A stretch of 64,000 nucleotides of DNA from JADJSS01 sp046329815 (GCA_046329815.1 JAXLTY010000003.1:248001-312000); one strand, 5' to 3'. Positions 34,334 through 43,621 are shown, counted from the first letter of the stretch. Made by a program: numbers and translations. Notes: generated by a model not told the origin, from the letters alone.

Positions 34334-36517
34334 ATGTCAAAAACCAGATTCAATGCATTATCTGCATTTTCATCACGACCAAAAATAAACGTTGAATTGC
34401 CTGCCGAAAAAATTTCCGATTTTTTCGCATCTGCAGTATTCGGAAATCAGCAAATGAAAGAATTTCTGCCTTCAGATGCCTACAAAAAACTGGCAGCATC
34501 TATACGCGATGGTAAAAAAGTAGATAGAGATATTGCCGACCAGGTAGCTTCTGCAATGAAGGCATGGGCAATGAAACAAGGCGCAACACATTACACACAT
34601 TGGTTCCAACCATTAACAGGAACTACCGCAGAAAAACATGATTCTTTTTTTGTTCCAAAAAGTGGCAGCGGTATTGAAGAATTCAGCGCGGACGCTTTGG
34701 CACAGCAAGAACCAGATGCATCTTCGTTTCCTTCCGGTGGTATTCGAGCAACTTTCGAAGCGCGTGGCTACACAGCTTGGGACGTTACTTCACCGGCTTT
34801 TATTATGACAGTTGGTAATGGCAAAACTTTATGTATTCCTACCATTTTTATTTCATACACAGGCGAAACATTAGATTTTAAAGCACCGTTATTAAAATCC
34901 ATCCAGGCATTAGATCAGGCGGCGACCGAAGTAGCACATTATTTTGACAGAGACGTCAAACATGTAAATACCACTTTAGGTTGGGAACAGGAATATTTTT
35001 TGGTAGATACGGCAATGTATTATGCGCGTCCTGATTTGGTAATGACCGGCAGAACCTTATTAGGCAAACGCTCACCGAAAGGGCAACAGTTAGAAGATCA
35101 TTATTTTGGTGCCATTCCTGAACGAGTATATGCATTTATGCGCGATTTTGAAATTGAATGTTTGAAATTAGGTATTCCTATTCGCACACGACATAATGAG
35201 GTTGCACCATCACAGTTTGAATGCGCACCAATGTTTGAAGAAGCAAATTTGGCAGTTGACCATAATTCATTATTAATGGATGTGATGGACAGAGTTTCAT
35301 CTAAACATAAATTGAAAGTGCTGTTCCATGAAAAACCATTTGCAGGCATCAACGGAAGCGGTAAGCATAACAACTGGAGTATGGGCACCGATACAGGCGT
35401 TAACTTATTATCACCTGGAAAAACACCAAGAACCAACCTGCAGTTTCTGACTTTCTTTATCAATACCATTGCTGCTGTAAACCGTCATGAAGAATTGTTG
35501 CGCGCATCTGTTGCATCGCACGGAAACGACCATCGTTTAGGCGCAAATGAAGCACCGCCTGCGATCATCTCTGTGTTCTCCGGTTCTTATTTAAAAAATG
35601 TATTGGAACTGATTGAAAAACGCGTTGATGAAGACAAATTCGACGAACAGGACAACATCACTTTGCGTTTAGATATTCATAACAGTATTCCGGATATTAT
35701 GCTGGATAATACCGACAGAAACCGTACATCGCCATTTGCATTTACCGGAAATAAATTTGAGTTCCGCGCAGTTGGTTCATCTGCAAATTGTGCGTTGCCT
35801 ATGACTGTCTTAAACGCAATTGTTACAGAGCAGTTGAAATTATTTAAAACAGAAGTAGATGAATACATCAAAGGTGGTGATTACAAAGACGTGGCGATTT
35901 TAAAAGTGCTTCGTAAAACCATCAAAGAGGCGAAAAAGATTATGTTTGAAGGCGATAACTATTCTGACGAATGGCACAAAGAAGCGAAGAAACGTGGTTT
36001 AAGTAATAATAAAAATACACCAACGGCATTAGATGCTTTTGTTTCTGAAAAGACATTGAAACTATTTGAATCATTAGAGATTTATTCGCATCGTGAAGCA
36101 GAAGCACGTTACGAAATTGCGTTGGAAAATTACATCAAAGCGATACAAATAGAGTCTCGCGCTTTAGGCGAAATAGTAGTAAACCAGATCATTCCTGCCT
36201 GTATCGAATATCAGAATAAACTAATCGCTAATGTTAAAGGTTTGAAAGAAGTTGGTATTGATACTAAAACTCAGGTTTCTATTTTAAAACAAATTTCAGA
36301 AGGTATTGACAAACTGGTTGCTTTAGATAAAGATATGTTTGAACTGCGTGTAAAAGGTAATGACCTGACCAGCGCCAAAAAACAAGCTGCTTTATACTGC
36401 GACAAAGTAAAACCGCTGATGGATGAAATGCGCGAGATTGCCGATAATTTAGAAGGTATTGTAGATGATGAATTGTGGCCGTTACCAAAATACAGAGAAA
36501 TGCTTTTCAGTAAATAA
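34334..36517 (+). CDS. glnN: Type III glutamine synthetase
   Basis: 727 residues, the large GSIII form common in Bacteroidota and unlike the 450-residue GSI. Makes glutamine from glutamate, ammonia and ATP. N-terminal family part (ALSAFSSRPKINVELPAEK; FGNQQMKEFLPSDAYKKL), then the catalytic blocks: THYTHWFQPLTGTTAEKHDSF, GWEQEYFLVD, RTRHNEVAPSQFECAPMFEE, FAGINGSGKHNNWSMGTD and ASHGNDHRLGANEAPPAI. The C-terminal helical region is coiled-coil-like. With GltBD it forms the main ammonia assimilation route. Stands alone with its own terminator. Confidence 0.97.
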   Translation: MSKTRFNALSAFSSRPKINVELPAEKISDFFASAVFGNQQMKEFLPSDAYKKLAASIRDGKKVDRDIADQVASAMKAWAMKQGATHYTHWFQPLTGTTAEKHDSFFVPKSGSGIEEFSADALAQQEPDASSFPSGGIRATFEARGYTAWDVTSPAFIMTVGNGKTLCIPTIFISYTGETLDFKAPLLKSIQALDQAATEVAHYFDRDVKHVNTTLGWEQEYFLVDTAMYYARPDLVMTGRTLLGKRSPKGQQLEDHYFGAIPERVYAFMRDFEIECLKLGIPIRTRHNEVAPSQFECAPMFEEANLAVDHNSLLMDVMDRVSSKHKLKVLFHEKPFAGINGSGKHNNWSMGTDTGVNLLSPGKTPRTNLQFLTFFINTIAAVNRHEELLRASVASHGNDHRLGANEAPPAIISVFSGSYLKNVLELIEKRVDEDKFDEQDNITLRLDIHNSIPDIMLDNTDRNRTSPFAFTGNKFEFRAVGSSANCALPMTVLNAIVTEQLKLFKTEVDEYIKGGDYKDVAILKVLRKTIKEAKKIMFEGDNYSDEWHKEAKKRGLSNNKNTPTALDAFVSEKTLKLFESLEIYSHREAEARYEIALENYIKAIQIESRALGEIVVNQIIPACIEYQNKLIANVKGLKEVGIDTKTQVSILKQISEGIDKLVALDKDMFELRVKGNDLTSAKKQAALYCDKVKPLMDEMREIADNLEGIVDDELWPLPKYREMLFSK

Positions 36518-36533
36518 ATACAGCAAACTAAAT

Positions 36534-36566
36534 CTAAAAATTCCTGCATGTCGCAGGAATTTTTAG
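36534..36566 (+). terminator. Intrinsic terminator after glnN
   Basis: Perfect 14-bp stem CTAAAAATTCCTGC/GCAGGAATTTTTAG with a 5-nt loop; U-rich right arm. Confidence 0.8.
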
Positions 36567-36628
36567 TTAAAACGGTAATACTTCGTTAAAAACTTATTTT
36601 TTTCTTATTTTGCATCGATTATCCGTCA

Positions 36629-37381
36629 ATGAAAGCAATATTTTTTCCAGATAAATTAAGCGTATATATTCTGTTGGTCATTTTTTGTAAGATGTCTTTG
36701 GTGCATGCTCAAACCAAAAACGAAAAGAACAACGAGAAATACAATAAAATCTTATCTGAAATTTCGTCCAAAACCAATCCTGACACCATAAAAAAGGAAG
36801 CTATAAAAATTGACGGTTTAAAATACAGAAAACATTTCTTTTCGGTTTCAGGCATCACTCATATCACATTTGTAAAACCGATACAAATGGTTTTCGGTGT
36901 GGAGGCAAGTGGCGGTTATCGTATTTTTTCAAAGCCGAAATTAAATCCGGGTTCAAGTGTTTTGAATCCGAAAATAATTGAACGCGAAATTTTCATCAAA
37001 CCAACATTTGGCTATATCTACAGAAAACGATACAATACTTCGTTCTACTTCATTCCTGAAATTGCGTATCGTCATACATTTGCTATCGGCATTTATACAG
37101 AAATCAATGTAGATGTCGGTTACCAGTATTCTAAATTAAACGCGCCGGTTTACGAGCGCCAAAGCGATGGTACTTTTTCTAAAGTGCGTTATGGATTTCA
37201 CAATGTATTAGTCGGCGGAAAAATACTGGCCGGTTATGATTGCTCTAAAAAACTGGAAGTTCCTTTGGCTGTTCATTTTGGCACCGGTTTATTGTATCGC
37301 TATCCAAACAATCACCAATGGGTCAGTAATTTATTGGCGGAAGTTGGTATAAGTTATGTTTTCAGAAGAGAAAAAGAATAG
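36629..37381 (+). CDS. Outer-membrane beta-barrel-like protein, unknown
   Basis: 250 residues with a signal peptide ending at SLVHAQ. A polar linker (TKNEKNNEKYNKILSEISSK) follows, then a beta-rich domain with alternating hydrophobics (MVFGVEASGGYRIF ... FIKPTFGYIYRKRYNTSFYF ... AIGIYTEINVDVGYQYSKL) ending in an aromatic-rich strand near VSNLLAEVGISYVFRREKE. Probably a small outer-membrane barrel; no function recognised. The next gene begins 3 nt later, so both form an operon. Confidence 0.6.
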   Translation: MKAIFFPDKLSVYILLVIFCKMSLVHAQTKNEKNNEKYNKILSEISSKTNPDTIKKEAIKIDGLKYRKHFFSVSGITHITFVKPIQMVFGVEASGGYRIFSKPKLNPGSSVLNPKIIEREIFIKPTFGYIYRKRYNTSFYFIPEIAYRHTFAIGIYTEINVDVGYQYSKLNAPVYERQSDGTFSKVRYGFHNVLVGGKILAGYDCSKKLEVPLAVHFGTGLLYRYPNNHQWVSNLLAEVGISYVFRREKE

Positions 37382-37384
37382 ATC

Positions 37385-38428
37385 ATGCAAAAAACGAAAC
37401 GAATATATTTTTTGATAGTATGCATTGTGTGCCTGTTTTTTTCGTGTAAAAAAACAACCGTTACCAACTTAGATAACTATTATTTTGTAAAGATCGGTGA
37501 TGCTGCGTTACCGGTACGAATATGTGGCAATGCAAATTCGCAAACGGCAATTATTTTTGTGCATGGCGGTCCCGGAAGCAGCGCGCAAACTGAGCGTAGT
37601 TACAGTTACTGGAAAGCGCTGGAAGCTAATTATAAAGTAGTTTACTATGATCAACGTGGTTCCGGTTACACGCAAGGCAATGTAAACGAAGCAGACATGA
37701 CGCTGGAACAATACAGCGAAGACTTAGACAATATCGTTGATTTTACAAAAGAGATCGGTAAAGTAAATAAAGTGTTTTTACATGGTGCAAGCTTCGGCGG
37801 TGCACTGGCTACTTATTATCTGTTAGATACTTCGCATCAGAAAAAAGTTGCTGCCGCAATATTAGAAGCACCTGCGTACGATATGGTACATGGCTCGCAA
37901 TTGTCTATTGCATGGCTGATGCAGAAAGCAGATTCCGTGATTGCTGAAAACAACCAAACATCATTGTATTACTGGCAGAATTGCAAAAATTATTATGCAG
38001 CGCATCCTGTGTTGACCAAAGACAATTACAAGCAGCACCAAACTTATCTAAACCAGGTAAAAGGAATTACATTCAATACGAATAACATGACCGTACAGTC
38101 AACATCGAAACCGCAAACCGAGTTGAATGTGTTGTACGAAAATCAGACATTTGCACCACAAACATTAACCTACGAAGGGCAATCTGTTTTTACGCATTTA
38201 GACCTGACAGCAAGGTTGAATGAATTTAAAACACCGGTGCTTTTAGTTTGGGGCTTGCGTGATGGTTTGTCGCCGCGTAATAATTTAGCACTAAAATTCT
38301 TTTTGAATATTGGCAGTACGGACAAAAAATACGAGCCGTCTAAGTACCTGATCTCTGCAAACATGCCGCACCTGGAAGAATGGCAATTATTTGACATTGA
38401 CGCTATTCAGTTTATCGAATCACATTAA
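37385..38428 (+). CDS. Alpha/beta hydrolase lipoprotein (proline iminopeptidase-like)
   Basis: 347 residues. Signal peptide ends at VCLFFSC (lipobox), so it is membrane-anchored. The hydrolase core has the S33 oxyanion motif IFVHGGPGSSA, the YYDQRGSGYTQGN block typical of prolyl iminopeptidases, nucleophile elbow FLHGASFGGA, Asp in WGLRDGLSP and His in NMPHLEEW, a complete triad. Substrate unknown: could be a peptidase on the cell surface or an ester hydrolase. Co-transcribed with the barrel-like gene. Confidence 0.82.
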   Translation: MQKTKRIYFLIVCIVCLFFSCKKTTVTNLDNYYFVKIGDAALPVRICGNANSQTAIIFVHGGPGSSAQTERSYSYWKALEANYKVVYYDQRGSGYTQGNVNEADMTLEQYSEDLDNIVDFTKEIGKVNKVFLHGASFGGALATYYLLDTSHQKKVAAAILEAPAYDMVHGSQLSIAWLMQKADSVIAENNQTSLYYWQNCKNYYAAHPVLTKDNYKQHQTYLNQVKGITFNTNNMTVQSTSKPQTELNVLYENQTFAPQTLTYEGQSVFTHLDLTARLNEFKTPVLLVWGLRDGLSPRNNLALKFFLNIGSTDKKYEPSKYLISANMPHLEEWQLFDIDAIQFIESH

Positions 38429-38454
38429 GCATTTTTATTTCTTATTCTTACACT

Positions 38455-38477
38455 AAGGAAAACCCTGAGTTTTTCTT
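38455..38477 (+). terminator. Weak hairpin terminator after hydrolase
   Basis: AAGGAAAAC/GTTTTTCTT, 9 bp with one G-T pair and a 5-nt loop; the right arm supplies the T run. Confidence 0.5.
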
Positions 38478-38559
38478 TTCGTTGTTTTAGCTGATGTTTA
38501 AGTTTCAGAATTGATAGAATTTTACACTATCAAATCAATCACAATTAAAAATAAAAATT

Positions 38560-38973
38560 ATGAAAACTTCAGCATCAAAAATCAAAATCGCAGCAATTGC
38601 AATCGTAGCTATCATCGTTGTAAAAATGGCAGGATCAAAAAACGCTTCTTCTTACACACCAACATATCAATCGAATGCATCGTATGTTGAGCCAACAAAA
38701 GAAAGCAGCTACAATGAACAAAAAGAACAAAGCAATGTAAACCATCAAGAGCAACAAACAGAAATGACTGAAGAACAGCAAGCGGCTGCCGCCTTACTGA
38801 TCTTAGCAGCGATGGCGCAGGAAACTGATAATAATGATAACAGTTCTTATTCAGCATCTGATTACAGCGACAATTCCGGTTATGATGAAAATGGTTTTAA
38901 AACATCTTACACCAGTGAAGATATTCATGATATTGTCAGCACACAATTAGCATCTAATATCGTTTACGAATAA
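38560..38973 (+). CDS. Small membrane-anchored or secreted protein, unknown
   Basis: 137 residues. One N-terminal hydrophobic segment (IKIAAIAIVAIIVVKMA), then a polar Gln/Glu/Ser/Asn-rich low-complexity part (ESSYNEQKEQSNVNHQEQQ), a hydrophobic patch (AAAALLILAAMAQ) and a Ser/Asp/Tyr-rich tail. No family recognised. It has its own terminator. The start has no Shine-Dalgarno, as is normal here. Confidence 0.5.
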   Translation: MKTSASKIKIAAIAIVAIIVVKMAGSKNASSYTPTYQSNASYVEPTKESSYNEQKEQSNVNHQEQQTEMTEEQQAAAALLILAAMAQETDNNDNSSYSASDYSDNSGYDENGFKTSYTSEDIHDIVSTQLASNIVYE

Positions 38974-38999
38974 TTTATTGACATTGATTTTTCTTGGTT

Positions 39000-39029
39000 A
39001 CAGCGAAAACATACTTATGTTTTCGCTGT
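39000..39029 (+). terminator. Intrinsic terminator
   Basis: Perfect 14-bp stem ACAGCGAAAACATA/TATGTTTTCGCTGT with a 2-nt loop, followed by TTTCTGTTTTA. Confidence 0.82.
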
Positions 39030-39061
39030 TTTCTGTTTTATCTAATTCAACTATTATTGTC

Positions 39062-39069
39062 TATTTTTG
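39062..39069 (+). promoter_or_regulatory. -7 box (TATTTTTG) upstream of the UbiD-family gene
   Basis: Exact TAnnTTTG match, 9 nt before the ATG at 39079; overlaps the alternative TTG start at 39067, which argues for the ATG. Confidence 0.45.
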
Positions 39070-39078
39070 TTAAATATT

Positions 39079-40857
39079 ATGGCTTATAAATCGCTACAGG
39101 ATTGCATCGATGATCTGGAAAATTCAGGACAACTCATTCGTATTAAAGAAGAAGTAGATCCTTATTTAGAAATAGCTGCAATACATTTGCGTATTCATGA
39201 AGCAAAAGGAAAAGCTATTCTATTTGAAAAAGTTAAAGGTTCCAAATATCAGGCAGTTTCCAATTTATTTGGAACCACAGAACGCAGTCAATTTATTTTC
39301 AGAGACACTTTACCAAATGTCAAAAAAATGATTGCACTCAAATCAGATCCGATGAGTGCTATCAAACATCCATTTAAAAATATAGGTATTGCTTTAGCAG
39401 CATGGAAAGCGTTACCTAAAAAAGTAGCATCACATCATTTTAAAAAAATAAAAATCTCAGACTTACCACAAATACAATGTTGGGAAAAAGATGGCGGCGC
39501 GTTTATTACATTGCCAATTGTTTATTCAGAAGATGCAGACAAACCTGGTGTAATGAACTCTAATCTAGGTATGTATCGCATACAGCTTTCTGGCAACGAT
39601 TATATTCAAGATAAAGAAATCGGCTTGCATTACCAGCTACATCGCGGTATTGGTGTACACCAAACAAAATGGAATCAATTAGGCAAACCGATGAAAGTAT
39701 CCATATTTATTGGTGGTCCGCCATCGCATAGTTTTGCTGCAGTGATGCCATTGCCTGAAGGTTTATCTGAGCTTACTTTCGCCGGTGCACTTGGCGGCAG
39801 ACGTTTTCGTTATATGTATGACGAAGATGGATTTTGTTTAAGCACAGATTCAGATTTTGTGATCACCGGTGAAGTGTATCCAAATGAAAATAAGCCAGAA
39901 GGTCCGTTTGGCGATCATTTAGGTTACTATTCTTTGAAACATGATTTTCCATTGATGCGTGTAAAAAATGTGTATGCAAAAAAAAATGCGATCTGGAGTT
40001 TTACGGTGGTCGGTCGTCCGCCGCAGGAAGACACTGCGTTTGGCAACATGATTCATGAAATGACAGGCAGTGCTATTAGCTCAGAAATTCCGGGTTTGCA
40101 TGAAGTGCATGCTGTCGATGCTGCCGGTGTACATCCATTATTATTAGCCATTGGAAGTGAAAGATACACACCATACTATAAAAATAAACAACCGCAAGAA
40201 ATACTAACCATTGCCAATCACATATTAGGAACCGGACAATTAAGTTTGGCTAAATTTTTATTTATTGCGAATAAAGGTGATGATGAAAATTTAAAAACGC
40301 ACGATGAAGAAAAATTCTTTCAGCATATTTTAGAGCGCATTGATTTATCGCGCGATATACATTTCCAAACCAAAACAACCATTGATACTTTAGATTATAG
40401 CGGTGATGGTTTGAATACAGGAAGCAAAGTAATTTTTGCTGCTTGTGGCGAAAAGAAACGAGAATTATTAAATGAACTGCCAAAAGATTTTACTTTACCA
40501 GCATCTTTCCAAAATCCGAAATTAGTTACCAAAGGAATTCTAGCAGTCGAAATGGTCAATAGTCAATGGTCATTGGACAATAGTCAATGGACAATAGAAA
40601 ATGGACTTCCATTAATTATAATCTGCGATGATGCTGATTTTTTAGCTGCTGATTTCAATAATTTTCTCTGGGTAACGTTTACGCGCAGTAATCCGTCGCA
40701 TGATATTTATGGCATTAATGAACGCTTTGAAAACAAGCATTGGTGCTGCGATACCTTGATTATTGATGCACGCATCAAACCACACCACGCTCCTGTTTTG
40801 GAAAAAAATGCAATGGCTGAAAAAAGAGTAGATGAAATTTTAAAGCAACTGCATTAA
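39079..40857 (+). CDS. UbiD-family decarboxylase
   Basis: 592 residues from the ATG at 39079. UbiD enzymes use prenylated FMN to (de)carboxylate aromatic or unsaturated acids; in Bacteroidota they are usually linked to quinone synthesis. Visible family blocks: YKSLQDCIDDLENSGQLIRI at the start, HRGIGVHQTKWNQ, IFIGGPPSHSFAAVMPLPEG, SDFVITGEVYPNENKPEGPF with the conserved acid-Arg/Glu region, GDHLGYYSLKHDFPLMRVKN and WVTFTRSNPSHDIYG near the end. Residues about 491-510 hold a peptide repeat (NSQWSLDNSQWTIE) encoded by a 21-bp tandem repeat. A UbiX (prenyl-FMN synthase) gene is not in the window. Confidence 0.88.
   Translation: MAYKSLQDCIDDLENSGQLIRIKEEVDPYLEIAAIHLRIHEAKGKAILFEKVKGSKYQAVSNLFGTTERSQFIFRDTLPNVKKMIALKSDPMSAIKHPFKNIGIALAAWKALPKKVASHHFKKIKISDLPQIQCWEKDGGAFITLPIVYSEDADKPGVMNSNLGMYRIQLSGNDYIQDKEIGLHYQLHRGIGVHQTKWNQLGKPMKVSIFIGGPPSHSFAAVMPLPEGLSELTFAGALGGRRFRYMYDEDGFCLSTDSDFVITGEVYPNENKPEGPFGDHLGYYSLKHDFPLMRVKNVYAKKNAIWSFTVVGRPPQEDTAFGNMIHEMTGSAISSEIPGLHEVHAVDAAGVHPLLLAIGSERYTPYYKNKQPQEILTIANHILGTGQLSLAKFLFIANKGDDENLKTHDEEKFFQHILERIDLSRDIHFQTKTTIDTLDYSGDGLNTGSKVIFAACGEKKRELLNELPKDFTLPASFQNPKLVTKGILAVEMVNSQWSLDNSQWTIENGLPLIIICDDADFLAADFNNFLWVTFTRSNPSHDIYGINERFENKHWCCDTLIIDARIKPHHAPVLEKNAMAEKRVDEILKQLH
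40551..40605 (+). repeat. In-frame 21-bp imperfect tandem inside the UbiD-family gene
   Basis: AATAGTCAATGG occurs at 40558-40569 and 40579-40590 (period 21, seven codons), with further TCAATGG/GACAATAG words around it. It resembles intergenic low-complexity repeats, but sits within the coding region without breaking the frame. Confidence 0.65.
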
Positions 40858-40890
40858 AATTCTATATCTTTAATACAAAAAAACAAACAA

Positions 40891-41322
40891 ATGGATTCGA
40901 CAAACAAACCCATCATTACTATAGAAACTGTTGTAGATGTGCCAGTACAAAAAGCATGGACCATCTGGACAACACCGGAACATATTACTAAATGGAATGC
41001 AGCATCTGATGACTGGCACACACCATCTGCAGAAAATGACTTAAGAATCGGCGGCAAATTTTCATCCAGAATGGAAGCAAAAGACGGCAGCTTTGGTTTT
41101 GATTTTTATGGAACGTATGATGATATAATAGAACACAAAAAGATTGCTTATACAATTGCTGATGTTCGTAAAGTAGAAATACTGTTTGACGCTCAGGGAA
41201 ATTCAACAAAAATAACGGAATCATTTGAAGCAGAAAATGTGAATCCGCTTGAAATGCAGCAACGCGGCTGGCAGGCAATTCTTGATAATTATAAAAAATA
41301 TGCAGAACAGACAGCAGTCTAA
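40891..41322 (+). CDS. SRPBCC/AHSA1-family protein
   Basis: 143 residues. Start-type helix-grip fold as in Aha1 C-terminal homologues: an N-terminal strand (ITIETVVDVPVQKAWTIWT), TPEHITKWN, then SAENDLRIGGKFSSRMEAKDG and FDFYGTYDDIIEHKKIAYTI, ending in the long helix (NPLEMQQRGWQAILDNYKKY). All are standard for the AHSA1/SRPBCC group. Members bind hydrophobic ligands; role unknown. Its stop overlaps that of the convergent DUF4112 gene. Confidence 0.85.
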   Translation: MDSTNKPIITIETVVDVPVQKAWTIWTTPEHITKWNAASDDWHTPSAENDLRIGGKFSSRMEAKDGSFGFDFYGTYDDIIEHKKIAYTIADVRKVEILFDAQGNSTKITESFEAENVNPLEMQQRGWQAILDNYKKYAEQTAV

Positions 41323-41825
41323 AACATAATATTATGTGCGTTCAAATAATGCCACGCATACTTTAATATATAAACAGACAAAACGCCTAACAAAATAAAG
41401 ATCAATGCTAATACACCAAGCACAGCAATAATATAAGGTTTTGCACTGCCTTGATGTTTACCTTCTTCAAAATGTTCAACTGCTAAAATTAGATTTCTTC
41501 GGTTAGCTTTATAAAATACATCGAAAAAACGACCGAAGATCGGTACTAAGCCAATAATTCCGTCTAAGGTGATGTTGCCTAACATTTTCATCACAGCTTT
41601 GCCGCTTGCGCCATTGCGCAACATCGCGATGAGTAAATAAGCGGAAATACTATAATCTATTAAATCGCCGACAATTGGAAACAAACCAATAACAGGATCT
41701 AATCCAAATTTAATCTTTGTGCCCGGAATTCGGAAAGCGGTATCCATTAATGTTACCAGCTTCGATATTTTTTGAAATTGTACCGGAAGCGGTTTCTTAT
41801 CGATCGTTGCCTGAACGCCGCTCAT
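41319..41825 (-). CDS. DUF4112-domain membrane protein
   Basis: 168 residues. Matches the DUF4112 pattern: LVTLMDTAFRIPGTKIKFG, then LDPVIGLFPIVGDLIDYSIS and LDGIIGLVPIFGRFFDVFYKAN, a paired D-x-x-I-G-L-x-P-x-x-G-D/R repeat. C-terminus has one long membrane helix (IIAVLGVLALIFILLGVLSVYI). Function is not known. The start is coupled to the preceding gene by a one-base TAATG overlap at 41825. Confidence 0.82.
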   Translation of the reverse strand: MSGVQATIDKKPLPVQFQKISKLVTLMDTAFRIPGTKIKFGLDPVIGLFPIVGDLIDYSISAYLLIAMLRNGASGKAVMKMLGNITLDGIIGLVPIFGRFFDVFYKANRRNLILAVEHFEEGKHQGSAKPYIIAVLGVLALIFILLGVLSVYILKYAWHYLNAHNIMF

Positions 41826-42292
41826 TATGGTTCGTAAGTGATCATTTCTAAAGCTGTCAGGTGTTTCTCTTCATACGACAAATCCAGAAAACCTAACAAA
41901 CCGCCAGATGCTTCTGCAACTGCATGCGCTAAACTGCGCAATGATTTTAAATAAGCACGTGCGTATATATCTGAAAGCTGCGGTAAAATATCATTTAATT
42001 TTGTCAATTCTTCCACTAAAACTCTGGTACGTTCATTTGCCTGCAGATTACCATATTTACCTACCAAAGCATCCAATTTTGCTGCAAATGAATTTTCTAT
42101 TTCTTTATAAAAATCAAACAACAACGGATCGCCTGTTGCAGCGCGTATATGTACTAAGTGATTTGATTTTTCTTTTTCTTTTGCATCTAAATTATCATCA
42201 GCGCCACCGATTAAATAAGTTACTATAACAGGTGCATCTAATAATAAACTTCTTTCTGATTCATTTACTGATGAAAATTGTGGAATTGACAT
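41825..42292 (-). CDS. Small helical protein, possibly TerB-like
   Basis: 155 residues, predicted all-helical. The N-terminal part (LLLDAPVIVTYLIGGADDNLDAKEKEK) recalls the first helices of TerB-type domains, in which a D-G/N-x-x-D-x-x-E segment binds metal; the similarity is weak. A second half contains long amphipathic helices (YARAYLKSLRSLAHAVAEASGGLLGF). No firm family. Coupled by TAATG to the DUF4112 gene, so the two proteins may work together. Confidence 0.55.
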   Translation of the reverse strand: MSIPQFSSVNESERSLLLDAPVIVTYLIGGADDNLDAKEKEKSNHLVHIRAATGDPLLFDFYKEIENSFAAKLDALVGKYGNLQANERTRVLVEELTKLNDILPQLSDIYARAYLKSLRSLAHAVAEASGGLLGFLDLSYEEKHLTALEMITYEP

Positions 42293-42375
42293 TTTTTATT
42301 TTTTTGCAAATGTACGTCAAATTTTCCCTTTTTAAAAAAGTTGACATTTATTTAATTTTTTTTTTGCTTAACTAT

Positions 42376-42405
42376 TTGTTGTTTCAATATATTTATTTAT
42401 CATTG
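42376..42405 (+). promoter_or_regulatory. Promoter of the small lipoprotein/sulfotransferase operon
   Basis: TTG at 42376-42378 and TATCATTG at 42398-42405 (7 of 8), 19 bp apart, followed by TGTATTC. The same layout precedes the paralogue at 43622. Confidence 0.5.
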
Positions 42406-42436
42406 TGTATTCTTAACCAAATAAACCAATAATTGT

Positions 42437-42649
42437 ATGAAAAAGAAAATGAATTTAAGCATTTTAATTGCTACTGCTGCGATGGCATTAGGCTTCTCTT
42501 CTTGTAAAAAAGAATGGACTTGTGAATGTAAAGACGGTACAAATACCTACACATATTCGCTTGCTTACCTAGGCAAAGTAAAAAAAGCAGATGCACAGAA
42601 AGAATGTGACAAAGGTAATGGAGACGGCTTTACTTGCAAAGTAAAATAA
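42437..42649 (+). CDS. Small Cys-containing lipoprotein
   Basis: 70 residues. A signal ending at ALGFSSC marks a lipoprotein. The mature part begins KKEWTCECKDGTNTYTYSL and ends in KECDKGNGDGFTCKVK, giving five further Cys-rich positions including W-x-C-x-C. I know this architecture as a small family found in several Bacteroidota, without known function. A frameshifted paralogue lies 1 kb downstream. The sulfotransferase gene starts 14 nt after its stop. Confidence 0.65.
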   Translation: MKKKMNLSILIATAAMALGFSSCKKEWTCECKDGTNTYTYSLAYLGKVKKADAQKECDKGNGDGFTCKVK

Positions 42650-42663
42650 TCTGATACATATCT

Positions 42664-43518
42664 ATGTACAAAAAACTACTTCTTTTTATTTATAAATGGG
42701 TAGAAAAGATTAACAAACATACGGATGTTGCCTTACATAACTTAAGGCAACATTTGTATTTTATGGATTATGAAGACCGGGAAACCGATATTTACCTGGT
42801 TACTTATATTAAATCTGGAACTACCTGGATGCAGGTAATCTTGCACAACCTGGTCACTGATGGCAACATGGATTTTGAACATATTTATGATGTGTCGCCA
42901 TGGCCGCAAAATGAAGCATACAATGGCGACTCTGTTGAACGTATCAATAAACTACCTTCGCCACGCATACTTAAATCACATGATAAATATGCATTTTACA
43001 ATGCTGACTGTAAAAACAAATTCATTTTTGTATATCGCGATGGCAAAGATGTCGCGGTTTCTTTATTTCATCACAATAAAAATTATAAAGATCCGGATCT
43101 GACTTTTGATGAAAATTTTAAAGAATACTTTTCTGATAGCACCGAACAAGCCAATTGGTTCAAATTTACCAATGAATGGCTGCAAAACAAAAACAACTTC
43201 AATATACTGTATGTTTCATACGATGATATGAAAAATAATTTTGATGCTTCTTTAGAACGCATCGCTTCATTTTTAAATATAGAATTAACAGCAGAAAAGC
43301 TGGAACGTACTAAAAAACACGCTTCGTTTGAATACATGAAGCAACACGAATCAAAATTCGGTGAAATTCCACCAGCCCATGCTCGTTTAGTTTATAATCA
43401 ATTCATTCGAAAAGGTGAATCAGGTGAAGGAAATACCATGATGAATGAACAACAAAATTCATTATTTGATGAAAAGTTTCAGAAAATGATTAAACCTTTT
43501 TTAGACAAATTACAATGA
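42664..43518 (+). CDS. Sulfotransferase family protein
   Basis: 284 residues. Transfers sulfate from PAPS to an alcohol or amine acceptor. The 5'-phosphosulfate loop is YIKSGTTWMQ (residues 48-57, with catalytic Lys50); RILKSHDKY provides the catalytic His; the 3'-phosphate-binding block is FIFVYRDGKDVAVSLFHH; the C-terminal RKGESGEG replaces the usual RKGxxGDW loop. This is the cytosolic sulfotransferase 1 type. The acceptor is unknown. It probably shares a transcript with the small lipoprotein upstream. Confidence 0.87.
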   Translation: MYKKLLLFIYKWVEKINKHTDVALHNLRQHLYFMDYEDRETDIYLVTYIKSGTTWMQVILHNLVTDGNMDFEHIYDVSPWPQNEAYNGDSVERINKLPSPRILKSHDKYAFYNADCKNKFIFVYRDGKDVAVSLFHHNKNYKDPDLTFDENFKEYFSDSTEQANWFKFTNEWLQNKNNFNILYVSYDDMKNNFDASLERIASFLNIELTAEKLERTKKHASFEYMKQHESKFGEIPPAHARLVYNQFIRKGESGEGNTMMNEQQNSLFDEKFQKMIKPFLDKLQ

Positions 43519-43567
43519 TGTAACTAAATCTAACCGTAATTTACTTTACAATACGCGCAAATGGGCA

Positions 43568-43599
43568 TTTGCAGTATAGCGAAAAATTACTTAACATTG
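43568..43599 (+). promoter_or_regulatory. Promoter of the frameshifted lipoprotein
   Basis: TTTG at 43568-43571 and TAACATTG at 43592-43599, 20 bp apart, followed by TGTACTC as at the paralogue. The TTTG is part of a GCAAATG-GG-CATTTGC hairpin (43557-43572). Confidence 0.5.
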
Positions 43600-43621
43600 T
43601 GTACTCAATAAAAAACAAATT

